Shown here piece after piece: positions 33,994 through 41,899 of a stretch of DNA of 64,000 nt; the first letter of the stretch is position 1; each line of letters begins with the position of its first letter. The DNA is from Phycisphaerae bacterium (GTDB lineage: Bacteria > Planctomycetota > Phycisphaerae > Sedimentisphaerales > Anaerobacaceae). Made by a program: the position numbers and the translations under genes. Location of the stretch: NCBI GenBank assembly GCA_012744475.1, contig JAAYBV010000006.1, positions 39,977-103,976 on the forward strand. The letters are read 5' to 3'. The notes under the pieces are model-generated. The model saw nothing but the letters and a program-made list of their open reading frames with translations, had not been told where the DNA came from and did no database searches.

Positions 33994-36429
33994 CTACTGC
34001 AATCTCTCGTAGGGCCACATCGCAATGCCCCCGTCCAGGACGCGGACGTCGTTGAAGCCGGAGGCGCGGAGGATCAGGGCCGCTTCGTATCCGCGCAGCG
34101 AGATCTGGCCGAACGTCACGATGGGTTTGCCCCTGGGAATCTCCTCGATCCGTCCGCGCAGCGTAGCCAGCGGGATCAGCGTCGCGCCGGGCAGGCGCAC
34201 CTGGTCGTACTCGCCGGGCGTGCGCACGTCGAGGAAGACGAAATCCTTCTTGTCCTGGAGCATCTGGTGGACCTCTGCCGCCGAGACGCCGACCATGTGA
34301 CCGTCCAGCTTGTTCCTGGCGACGTTGGCGGCGGTGATCAGGTTGTCCATCGCCGGCGAGTAAGGTGGAGCGTAGCCCAGGTCGAGGCCCGCCACCTGAT
34401 CGACCGTCATTCCGGCGGCGATGGCGGTGGCGGCAATGTCGATCCGCTTGTCCCCTGCGCCCGGTCCAACGGCCTGAGCGCCGAGAAGCCGCCGCGTGTC
34501 GTGGTCGACCACGAGCTTGAGCAGGAGCATGCGGGCGGTGGGCAGATAGTTGGCCCGATCCGGCGCCGGCGCCATCGCAACAGTCACGGTGTACCCCAGC
34601 TCTTTGGCGGCCCGTTCCGTCAGGCCGGTGCGGGCGACGCAGTAGTCGAACACCTTGCAGACGGTACTGCCCAGGATGCCAGGAAACGAGTCCTCGCCTC
34701 CGCAGAGGTTGACCGCGGCGACGCGTCCCTGTTTGTTGGCGGTGGACCCCAGCGGGACATAGGCCGGACGGCCGGTGAGGATGTCGGTGGATTCGACGCA
34801 GTCGCCGGCCGCGTAGATGTCCGGATCGGACGTCCGCATGTGCTCGTCGACCTTGATCCCGCCCGTTTCGCCGATCTCCAGTCCAGCGGCTCGCGCCAGC
34901 GCGGTGTTCGGACGGACCCCGATGCCCATGATGACCAGATCGGCCGGCAGCACCCCGCGATCCGTCACGACGCGATGCACCTTGCCGTCGCCTTCAAACG
35001 ACAGGACCTTCGTGTTCGTGAGCACTTTGACGCCCCTGGATTCGAGGTGCAGCTCGACGAGCCGCGCCATTTCCGCGTCCAGGATGCCCAGCGTCTGCGG
35101 CTGCATCTCGACGATGGTCACGCGGCATCCGCTGCGGGCCAGCGCCTCGGTCGTCTCCATGCCGATCAGGCCGCCGCCGACGATCACCACGTCGCGGGCC
35201 CGGTCACCCGAGAGGACCGCCTTGATCCCTTCGGCGTCCTGCACGCCGTGGAGACAGAAGATGTTGTCGAGGTCGTGTCCGGGGATCGACGGCCGAATGG
35301 GCGAAGCGCCCGTGGCGAGCACGAGCTTGTCGTACTCCAGGTACGATTCCCGTTGACCGCCGAGTTCCTTGATGCGGACTCTCTTGGCGGCGCGGTCGAT
35401 TTCAGTAGCCTCGGTCCGGCTGAGGATGCGCACGTTCTTGACCTTCTGAAAGAACACGGCGTCGCGCAGCGCCCCCATCGGCGTGCTCATCAGTTCCGCA
35501 TGATTCTTGACCTGCCCCGAGATGTAATAGGGCAGGCCGCAGCCGGCGTACGACAGGAACTGGCCTTTCTCGACCACGGTGACGTTGGCGTGCGGGATCA
35601 GCCGGATCACTTTGGCCGCGACTTTGGGACCGGCCGCCACGCCGCCGACGATGACCACCTTCACGCCGTCGGACCTCTCGGCTTCCTTGCCGCTCTCGAT
35701 CTCACTCGGCGTCGCCATCGGAAGCTGGATGTCGATCCGAGCGCCGCCGAGATCGGCCTTTCCCGCCTGGACTGTCCCCCCGAGTTCCTCCACGACCGCC
35801 TTGACGAACGACAGCCCCAGCCCGGTTCCTCCGCGAGTGGAGCTTCTCGCGGCGGTGGTGCGGCAGAATGGTTCGAAAACCTTCTCTCGCATGCCTTCCG
35901 GGATGCCTACGCCCGAATCGGCTACGCAAAGGTGCACGAGGCGCGCCGATGCCTCGGTCGTCAGTGTCAGACGGATGTGGCCGTGCGACGGCGTGTACTT
36001 GAAGGCATTGTCGATCAGGGCGTCGAGCACCTCGGCCAGGGCCGGCTCTGTGCCGCGCACGTACACCGACTCGTCGTCCGTCTCCACCACGAAGGTCAGG
36101 GCGTACTCGATTGCCCTTTCCTCGTAGCGCGTCCGGGCGCTGTGGATGATGCCGGCGACATCCACGACGCTGCCGATCTCCTCCCGTCGACTCAGCGCCG
36201 AAACGATTGCGAGCATCCGACGTACGGTGGCGACACCTTCCTCGCACCGCAGATTCGCGCGGGCGATGAGGTCCTTCTGTTTCGGCGTCAGCGGTCCGGC
36301 CACCTCCGTGGCCAGCACGTCCAGCAGGGTGCTGATCGTGCTGATCGGGCTCTTGAGCTGGTGCGCAATCAGCGAGGCGAATTGCAGGATCTCCGACTGA
36401 TCGGGTTTATGGTCGGTCTCTTCGGTCAT
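33994..36429 (-). CDS. Fusion: histidine kinase, CoA-disulfide reductase-like flavoprotein and rhodanese domain
   Basis: 811 residues, no membrane segment, so cytoplasmic. Residues 14-236 form a complete histidine kinase core: H-box SLIAHQLKSPIS (His23), N-box LIDNAFKYTP (Asn141), DSGVGIP (171-177), and GGTGLGLS (200-207). Residues 256-710 form a CoA-disulfide reductase/NADH oxidase-type flavoprotein: FAD motif VIVGGVAAGP, redox cysteine in YAGCGLPYYI (Cys297), NAD motif VIVGGGLIGMET, AGDCVE, and the family-typical YAPPYSPAMDNL. Residues 712-811 form a rhodanese domain whose active-site Cys is replaced by Gly774 (TFGQISLRGY). No response regulator is adjacent. The likely meaning is kinase activity set by the thiol or NAD(P)H state. 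AAAGGGA precedes the ATG. Confidence 0.88.
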   Translation of the reverse strand: MTEETDHKPDQSEILQFASLIAHQLKSPISTISTLLDVLATEVAGPLTPKQKDLIARANLRCEEGVATVRRMLAIVSALSRREEIGSVVDVAGIIHSARTRYEERAIEYALTFVVETDDESVYVRGTEPALAEVLDALIDNAFKYTPSHGHIRLTLTTEASARLVHLCVADSGVGIPEGMREKVFEPFCRTTAARSSTRGGTGLGLSFVKAVVEELGGTVQAGKADLGGARIDIQLPMATPSEIESGKEAERSDGVKVVIVGGVAAGPKVAAKVIRLIPHANVTVVEKGQFLSYAGCGLPYYISGQVKNHAELMSTPMGALRDAVFFQKVKNVRILSRTEATEIDRAAKRVRIKELGGQRESYLEYDKLVLATGASPIRPSIPGHDLDNIFCLHGVQDAEGIKAVLSGDRARDVVIVGGGLIGMETTEALARSGCRVTIVEMQPQTLGILDAEMARLVELHLESRGVKVLTNTKVLSFEGDGKVHRVVTDRGVLPADLVIMGIGVRPNTALARAAGLEIGETGGIKVDEHMRTSDPDIYAAGDCVESTDILTGRPAYVPLGSTANKQGRVAAVNLCGGEDSFPGILGSTVCKVFDYCVARTGLTERAAKELGYTVTVAMAPAPDRANYLPTARMLLLKLVVDHDTRRLLGAQAVGPGAGDKRIDIAATAIAAGMTVDQVAGLDLGYAPPYSPAMDNLITAANVARNKLDGHMVGVSAAEVHQMLQDKKDFVFLDVRTPGEYDQVRLPGATLIPLATLRGRIEEIPRGKPIVTFGQISLRGYEAALILRASGFNDVRVLDGGIAMWPYERLQ

Positions 36430-36555
36430 CGTTTCCCTTTGTCCGTATGATACCGTTCGTCACACTCGGCGCGTTCATTCTACAAGGTGACTCTGCGTCC
36501 GATCAAGTCATGCCGTTGCCATGCAGAAACGGCGCGTGCTGAGGCCACGGATCGC

Positions 36556-37869
36556 TCAGTAAGGTCCCTTCTGGCCGGGCATGGCACAGGCGTAGAGCCC
36601 ATTCGGTCCCGGTAGGATGGGAGGGGCCGCGTCCCAACTGTAGCGGTCCGGGCCGAGGTCTGTCTCGGACTTCATGGCGTCTTCCCAGGTGACGATGTGG
36701 CCCGAGTAGGTGGCCATGCGGCCGAGGATCGCGGTCATCGTGCTGCTGACGCCGTAGTCGCCCTCGTTGTAGGGTTTGCCCGCGTCGAGTGCCGTAAAGA
36801 GATGGTCATGCTCGGCCTGGTGGCCCGCGACGCCCGGATCGAAGCGAACGGGTTTCTCGCCTTGCACCGTCAGCGTGCCGCTGCCGAGATCGGCCTGGCC
36901 CTTCGTGCCGTGGGCGATGCCGCCGAAGCTGCTCCAGCAGTTGGGGATGTGCCGGCAGAACAGGAACATTTTCGTTCCGTCGCGGTAGGTGTATTCGACC
37001 GCGTGGTGATCGTAGATTTCACCGTAGTCGGGCCCGATGCGCACTTGCCGTCCGCCCATGCCCTGGGCGTCGATGGGGTGGTCGCCCTTGGCCCAGTTGA
37101 CCAGGTCGAGGGCATGGACGGTCTGCTCGACGATCAGGTCGCCGCAGAGCCAGTTGTAGTAGTACCAGTTGCGCATCTGGTATTGCATCTCGCTTTCTCC
37201 GCTTTGCCGCCGATGGACCCACACGCCGGCGTTGTTGCCGTAGGCGCGCAGAAACATGATCTGCCCGATGGCGCCGTCGTGGACGCGGCCGATCACTTCG
37301 CGTGCGTTGTTCTGGTGGCGGATGTTCAGACCGACCGCTACCGCCAGGCCTCTGGCCTTCGCCCGCTCGTTGGCGGCGGCCACCTTGCGAATGCCGGGCA
37401 CGTCCACCGCTACGGGTTTTTCCATGAACACGTGTTTGCCGGCGGTGACCGCCGCGTCGAACTGCTGCGGTCGAAAGCCCGGCGGCGTCGCCAGGATCAC
37501 TAGGTCCACATCCGTATCCATCACGCGCGCGTAAGCATCCATGCCGACGAAGCGGCGCTCGGCCGGCACGTCCACGCGGTCCGGATGCTCCTTCGAGACG
37601 CCTTGAAGGCTTCCGCCGAGCCGGTCTTCGAAGGCGTCGGCCATGGAGGTGAGCCTGGCGCGCGGGCAGGCGTTGAGCGCCTGGACTGCGGCGCCGGTGC
37701 CGCGCCCGCCGCATCCGATCAGGCCGATCCGCATGGCCCCCGTCCCGCCGGCGTACGCTCGGGCCTGCAATGCCCCGGCCAGCGCGGTCACCGATGCAGC
37801 GGTTATCGAGCTGCGGAGGAACTGCCGGCGCGAAATCTTGCCTGCTCGTGGTCTGTTTTGCGTCTCCAT
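36556..37869 (-). CDS. Tat-exported Gfo/Idh/MocA-family oxidoreductase
   Basis: 437 residues. The twin-arginine signal SRRQFLRSS (13-21) is followed by a hydrophobic stretch. The Rossmann NAD(P) motif IGLIGCGGRGTG and the catalytic-loop HVFMEKPVAVD are present, then the C-terminal alpha/beta domain with GDLIVEQTVHALDLVNW and HHAVEYTYRDG. Many planctomycete proteins of this type keep bound NAD(P) and oxidise or interconvert glycosides in the periplasm, feeding DUF1080 hydrolases. A ribosome site (GGAGAGCCG) lies just before the ATG. The palindromic repeat copy 7 stands upstream, between it and the PAP2 gene. Confidence 0.88.
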   Translation of the reverse strand: METQNRPRAGKISRRQFLRSSITAASVTALAGALQARAYAGGTGAMRIGLIGCGGRGTGAAVQALNACPRARLTSMADAFEDRLGGSLQGVSKEHPDRVDVPAERRFVGMDAYARVMDTDVDLVILATPPGFRPQQFDAAVTAGKHVFMEKPVAVDVPGIRKVAAANERAKARGLAVAVGLNIRHQNNAREVIGRVHDGAIGQIMFLRAYGNNAGVWVHRRQSGESEMQYQMRNWYYYNWLCGDLIVEQTVHALDLVNWAKGDHPIDAQGMGGRQVRIGPDYGEIYDHHAVEYTYRDGTKMFLFCRHIPNCWSSFGGIAHGTKGQADLGSGTLTVQGEKPVRFDPGVAGHQAEHDHLFTALDAGKPYNEGDYGVSSTMTAILGRMATYSGHIVTWEDAMKSETDLGPDRYSWDAAPPILPGPNGLYACAMPGQKGPY

Positions 37870-37906
37870 CGGCTCTCCTTTCCCTTGTCGGTTGGGTGGC
37901 AGCCTT

Positions 37907-37934
37907 GTAGGGGCGAATCATCATTCGCCCCTGT
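37907..37934. repeat. 28-bp palindromic repeat, copy 7
   Basis: Arms GTAGGGGCGAAT and ATTCGCCCCTGT. It lies in the 133-base gap between the PAP2 lipoprotein gene and the Gfo/Idh gene, 38 bases before the Gfo/Idh start. Confidence 0.85.
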
Positions 37935-38002
37935 GTAAGGCTAGCAACTGCCAGTATACCGGATCGGAACCGAGGACCAAAGACGCAACTGAGCCGGTCC
38001 GA

Positions 38003-38803
38003 TCAAAAACGGATGGCCAACTGGATTCCGGCTCCAGCCTCGACGGGAAAAGTCGTCAGGCTGGTCCGTTCGGGGTCGGGAAGGTTCAGAAAAGCATCGT
38101 GGATGAAGGCGGTCACGAAGTGTCCGAGTGCGGCTCCGAACAGGATGTCCGAAGGATAATGCTTGCGTCCTTCGACGCGGGCCCACGCGACGCCGCCGGC
38201 GAGGACGACGTTGCCGGTCTGTAGCACCGGTCGAACGCCTGTCGGCAGGTCGATGGAATCCAGATTCCGGTTCGAGAGCGTGGCGTAGGCAAAGGCCGAG
38301 GAGCTGTGGCCTGAGGGGAAGCTGTTGTCGTTCTCCTGATTCGGACGGTCCCGGCTGATTGCGCTCTTCATCGCCCCGGTCAGAGTCTGCGTCAGCCCGA
38401 TCGCGCCGCCCTCGACGGCCAATCCCTTCAGCTTGGCGTATGCCCACGGTCCGGCCTCGTCGCCGCTGGGGGTGGCCAGAGCCGTTGCCAGCACCTCCAC
38501 GGACAGGATGGTCTTGAGATCGTTGCTGGCTTCACGGGCGTCTTCTTCCGAGCCGAAGATGGGGGTGTGCTTAGTCGCCCAGTCAGAGGTTCTCTCATCG
38601 AAATCGTCGATGGCGAATACCGCCGCACCCGCCAGCGGGATGAGCGTGTGGGGATTGAGGAAGGCGTCTTTGGCCGCCTTCGCGATCCGGTTCGAGTCGA
38701 AGCAGGTGAAGGCGTCCTGGCCCCACCCGCTGCCGTCCGGCAACGTGCCACAGCCCGCGCTCCCCAGGACGAGGCCAAATAAGATGATCCGCACTTTGCT
38801 CAT
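38003..38803 (-). CDS. PAP2-superfamily phosphatase lipoprotein
   Basis: 266 residues. The signal peptide ends in the lipobox GSAGC (Cys18). The three phosphatase signatures are complete: KSAISRDRP (K-x6-RP), SFPSGHSS, and RVEGRKHYPSDI (R-x5-H-x3-D). Such enzymes remove phosphate from lipids such as undecaprenyl pyrophosphate, or from sugars. As a lipoprotein without several membrane helices it is of the soluble, periplasm-facing kind. ATG 38803 overlaps the TGA of the upstream glycosidase gene (ATGA) and has GGAGG 8 bases before it. A start at 38818 would lie deep in the preceding gene. Confidence 0.87.
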   Translation of the reverse strand: MSKVRIILFGLVLGSAGCGTLPDGSGWGQDAFTCFDSNRIAKAAKDAFLNPHTLIPLAGAAVFAIDDFDERTSDWATKHTPIFGSEEDAREASNDLKTILSVEVLATALATPSGDEAGPWAYAKLKGLAVEGGAIGLTQTLTGAMKSAISRDRPNQENDNSFPSGHSSSAFAYATLSNRNLDSIDLPTGVRPVLQTGNVVLAGGVAWARVEGRKHYPSDILFGAALGHFVTAFIHDAFLNLPDPERTSLTTFPVEAGAGIQLAIRF

Positions 38804-40263
38804 GGTTCCATCCTCCATCGTGCTCGCCGGGCGGATGGTGCTGTCGATTCGATGCGCAGGACTGTGGAGCGGCGCAGGGACGGGATGGTGACGTCGCCGT
38901 CCCGAATGATTGCCGTCGATGACGTGTCCGTCCAGGGATCGTAGAGTTGCACGCTCGCTCCGGCGGGAATCCTCACGCTCGACAGATCGATCCTGACGTC
39001 GGTCAGCGTCTCAGGTTTGCGGCCCTCGATCAGCTCGGTCCGCCAGTCGTTCTGCGCATCGCGGCACCAGGCGAGAAACGTGTTGCGGCCGGCGAGGGCG
39101 TAGATACGCAGTCGCTCGTGCGGGATCGTGACCGGCTCGAACGCCTCGGCGGGCGGGTCGATTCTTTCGATGGCTCTGGCGAACCGCGCGAAGTGATGCC
39201 ACAGGTTCGGCTCCTCGATGGCCTGCCGCCACCACCACACGTGGCCGGGACCGGCGGCGCCGTTGAAGAACGGCGCAAACAGCATATCGTGGAGGAGCGT
39301 GCCCTCAGGGTCCTTGGCGTAGAGCTCCGAGCAGCCGGTGTGACGCGGCTTGACCGCGCCGGTCTCGGTCAGGATGATGGGCTTGCCCGCGTCGAACGCG
39401 ATCAGCTCGCGCACCGCCTGGGCCGCCAGCGCATCGACCGGGCCATGGCAGATCTCCCAGCCGGCGCCTTCGTCGAGGTAGCGATGGACCTGGGCGACGT
39501 CGTTGTCTTCGAGCAGGCACAGCGTGCGATAGCTGTCGCGCCCTTGCTCCCGGTCGTAGCTGCCGAGGCTCTGGATCGCCAGGTTTCGCGGGAATCGCTT
39601 GTGCAGTTCGGGCAGCATTGCCTTGGTCCAATCGAGCCACTCGGAATCGCGCACGGCGTTCATCTCGTTCCACAGTTCCCACGCGAAGACCGCCGGCTCG
39701 TCGCCATAGCGATCCGCATACCAGTCGAGTTTGGCCTTGAAATGGTCGCGGCCCCGATCGGACGAGAGGTATTCGTGCATGCTCTCGTAGAGACCACCGT
39801 TGGCTCGGTGGTAGATCAGGTTGTCGGACCAGCGGTTCCGCTCAGCGCGGATGTCGCGGAAGTACTCCAGGCACATCTTGACGCGAATGCCGTGCTTTCT
39901 TGCCAGGGTAAGGAAGCGGTCGATGACCTCGGCGCGAGCCGGATCGAATTGCAGAGGCTTGGCGTGCTCGGCGTTCCAGCCATCGTGTCCCAGCCAGACG
40001 CGAACGTAGTTGATGCGGTTGGCCGCCATGATCGCAAAGAGCCGGTCGAACTCGTCCTCTCGCGGCGGCCCGACCAGATTGAACCCGATGGGGACATAGG
40101 GGCTGCCGTTGGACAGCTCGAAATACCGGTTGTCGCGCGGACTGACTACGACGAACGAGGTCAGGTCGTTCTGCGCGGTCGCTGCGTGTAAGGGCGAATC
40201 ATGATTCGCCCCTACGAATAGGACACCAATGGCAATCAAGAGAATCGATTGTATTCTGTTCAT
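38800..40263 (-). CDS. Exported clan GH-A glycoside hydrolase (GH5-like) with a repeat-derived signal-peptide end
   Basis: 487 residues. The TIM barrel has acid/base Glu200 (WELWNEMN) and nucleophile Glu300 (ILTETGA), as in GH5-type mannanases and cellulases. A C-terminal beta domain ends in RRSTVLRIES. The signal peptide MNRIQSILLIAIGVLF is followed by VGANHDSPLH, coded exactly by the palindromic repeat at 40188-40215, and then AATAQ. So the cleavage region derives from a repeat. Starts three bases after the fucosidase stop and overlaps the PAP2 gene by ATGA, thus the middle gene of a coupled trio. Substrate unknown. Confidence 0.82.
   Translation of the reverse strand: MNRIQSILLIAIGVLFVGANHDSPLHAATAQNDLTSFVVVSPRDNRYFELSNGSPYVPIGFNLVGPPREDEFDRLFAIMAANRINYVRVWLGHDGWNAEHAKPLQFDPARAEVIDRFLTLARKHGIRVKMCLEYFRDIRAERNRWSDNLIYHRANGGLYESMHEYLSSDRGRDHFKAKLDWYADRYGDEPAVFAWELWNEMNAVRDSEWLDWTKAMLPELHKRFPRNLAIQSLGSYDREQGRDSYRTLCLLEDNDVAQVHRYLDEGAGWEICHGPVDALAAQAVRELIAFDAGKPIILTETGAVKPRHTGCSELYAKDPEGTLLHDMLFAPFFNGAAGPGHVWWWRQAIEEPNLWHHFARFARAIERIDPPAEAFEPVTIPHERLRIYALAGRNTFLAWCRDAQNDWRTELIEGRKPETLTDVRIDLSSVRIPAGASVQLYDPWTDTSSTAIIRDGDVTIPSLRRSTVLRIESTAPSARRARWRMEP
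40188..40215. repeat. 28-bp palindromic repeat, copy 8 (inside a signal-peptide coding region)
   Basis: Arms GTAAGGGCGAAT and ATTCGCCCCTAC around CATG. Translated on the minus strand as residues 17-26 of the GH5-like enzyme. Confidence 0.88.
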
Positions 40264-40266
40264 CGC

Positions 40267-41667
40267 TCAGTACTCGATGGCCATTACGCTGGCGATAGCG
40301 TCGGGCGCCTGGCTCGGGGCCTGGATCGTCACACCGTCGGAGTTCGTCTGAGTCTTGAGGGCGGCCCGGCCCGTATCGGCCAGCAGGTACGCCCTCGTCA
40401 CACGCTGCCCCTTAAGCGGGACGATCAGCTTGCCGTCGGCGGGCCAGTCGAAGACGTGGGCGTAGAGCTTGCCCGGCTTCTTCGTGTACCGGCCCCAGGC
40501 GGGCTGCTCGAAGGGGCTGCCGGTCGTCTCGTAGATCGCCTCGCCGTTGACGGCCATCCACTTGCCGATGGCGCGCATCGAGTCGATGCTCTGCTGGGGG
40601 ATCGAGCCGTCGCCTCTGGGCCCAATGTTGAGCAGGTAGTTGCCGCCCTTGGAGACGATGTCGACGAGATTGCGGATCAGGGTCTCGTTGGACTTCCAGG
40701 CGTCGTCGTGGTCGGAGTAGCCCCACGTGGTGTTCATCGTCATGCACACTTCCCAGTCGACGCCGGGGATGCCGGTCGAGGGAATGGTCTGTTCCGGCGT
40801 GGTGAAGTCGCCGTGCTCCGGTTTCCACTTTCGCAGCCGGTCCGAAGAGTCGTCCTTCTCGATATCCGGGATGTGATAGAGGCGGTTGTTCGATATGATC
40901 GCCGGCTGCAACTGCCGGGCCATCGCCATCAGCTCGTCCGACCGCCAGAAGGGGCCCTCGTTGCCTTCCTTGGAGTAATCCCACCAGATGACGTCGAGCG
41001 TGCCGTAGTTGCTGAACAGCTCGCGGGCCTGATGATGGAGGTAGTCCAGATAGATGTCGTGGTTGCGCGGACCGTTGGGGGAGGGCCGGCCTCGAAGCGG
41101 GTGCGGCAACTGGCTGGCCTTGTCGTAGTCGTACTGCGGGTGGTGCCAGTCGATGACGGAGTGATAGTAGCCGACTTTGAGCCCCTCGGCGCGGATCGCG
41201 TCAGTGATCTCCTTGCACAGGTCCCGTCCGACCAGGTCGCGGGCATCGTAGGTGGTGTACTGCGAGTCGAACAGACAGAATCCATCGTGGTGTTTGCTGG
41301 TGACGACCACGTAGCGGCAGCCCGCCTCCTTGGCGAGCTTGGCCCATTCGGTGGCGAAACCCTCGGCCGGACGGAACTTGGGAACCGCCTGGTGGGCGTA
41401 TTCCCACGTGTCGGCGCGAACCCGCTGCTGGAGCCACTCCATCCCGCCGCGCGTACCGACAGGCTTGTCGTTCCACGTTCCGGCCAGGCCGGAATACAGG
41501 CCCCAATGCACAAACATGCCGAATCGCGCCTGTCGCCACCACGCCATCCGGGCGTCCCGCTGTTCCTGGGTCTCGGCATACGCAGTCGGAACGAAAAACG
41601 AGCCGGCCAGTGCCATTGCCAGCGCGATCGTCACGGTTGTTCGCAGGGGGGATGTTCTTCGTCTCAT
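40267..41667 (-). CDS. Exported alpha-L-fucosidase, GH29
   Basis: 466 residues with a signal peptide (TIALAMALAGSFFVPTAYA). The GH29 barrel is clear: RFGMFVHWGLYS, YVVVTSKHHDGFCLFDS, LKVGYYHSVIDWHHPQY, the nucleophile Asp230 in LDVIWWDYS, and GGNYLLNIGPRGDGSIP. It removes alpha-L-fucose with retention of configuration. A short C-terminal beta domain follows. AAAGGAGAG sits ahead of the ATG with ideal spacing. First gene of the coupled trio with the GH5-like enzyme and the PAP2 lipoprotein. With GH95 and GH106 in this window it points to deoxyhexose-rich glycans. Confidence 0.92.
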   Translation of the reverse strand: MRRRTSPLRTTVTIALAMALAGSFFVPTAYAETQEQRDARMAWWRQARFGMFVHWGLYSGLAGTWNDKPVGTRGGMEWLQQRVRADTWEYAHQAVPKFRPAEGFATEWAKLAKEAGCRYVVVTSKHHDGFCLFDSQYTTYDARDLVGRDLCKEITDAIRAEGLKVGYYHSVIDWHHPQYDYDKASQLPHPLRGRPSPNGPRNHDIYLDYLHHQARELFSNYGTLDVIWWDYSKEGNEGPFWRSDELMAMARQLQPAIISNNRLYHIPDIEKDDSSDRLRKWKPEHGDFTTPEQTIPSTGIPGVDWEVCMTMNTTWGYSDHDDAWKSNETLIRNLVDIVSKGGNYLLNIGPRGDGSIPQQSIDSMRAIGKWMAVNGEAIYETTGSPFEQPAWGRYTKKPGKLYAHVFDWPADGKLIVPLKGQRVTRAYLLADTGRAALKTQTNSDGVTIQAPSQAPDAIASVMAIEY

Positions 41668-41864
41668 GGTGCTCTCCTTTGTCTCTCTGCTTCAAACGGA
41701 CAGGCGTATCCGCGACGAAAACCAGAGCGTCGCATCACGATGCCATTGTCCTGACGCCCACGGCAGAGGGCAAGGGAAATTCACTCCGACCCTGATGGTC
41801 AATCCTCTGATGAATGGGGGCTATCTTCTCCGGGCCCCATGGATCGCGGTGTCATGACTCGGCT

Positions 41865-41893
41865 TTGCGTTGCGCCCGGCAACGTGGTAGACT
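41865..41893 (+). promoter_or_regulatory. Promoter of the M48-type protease gene (probably leaderless mRNA)
   Basis: TTGCGT (41865-41870), 17-base spacer, TGG next to TAGACT (41888-41893). The ATG is at 41900, only 6 bases after the -10 box, so transcription would begin at the start codon. No ribosome site is present. Confidence 0.5.
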
Positions 41894-41899
41894 AACGTC

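Noticed and set aside
32710..36450. Open plus-strand frame of 1246 codons
   Set aside because: Antisense to the kinase-reductase fusion and the six-hairpin gene, both with clear domains; no ribosome site and no family.
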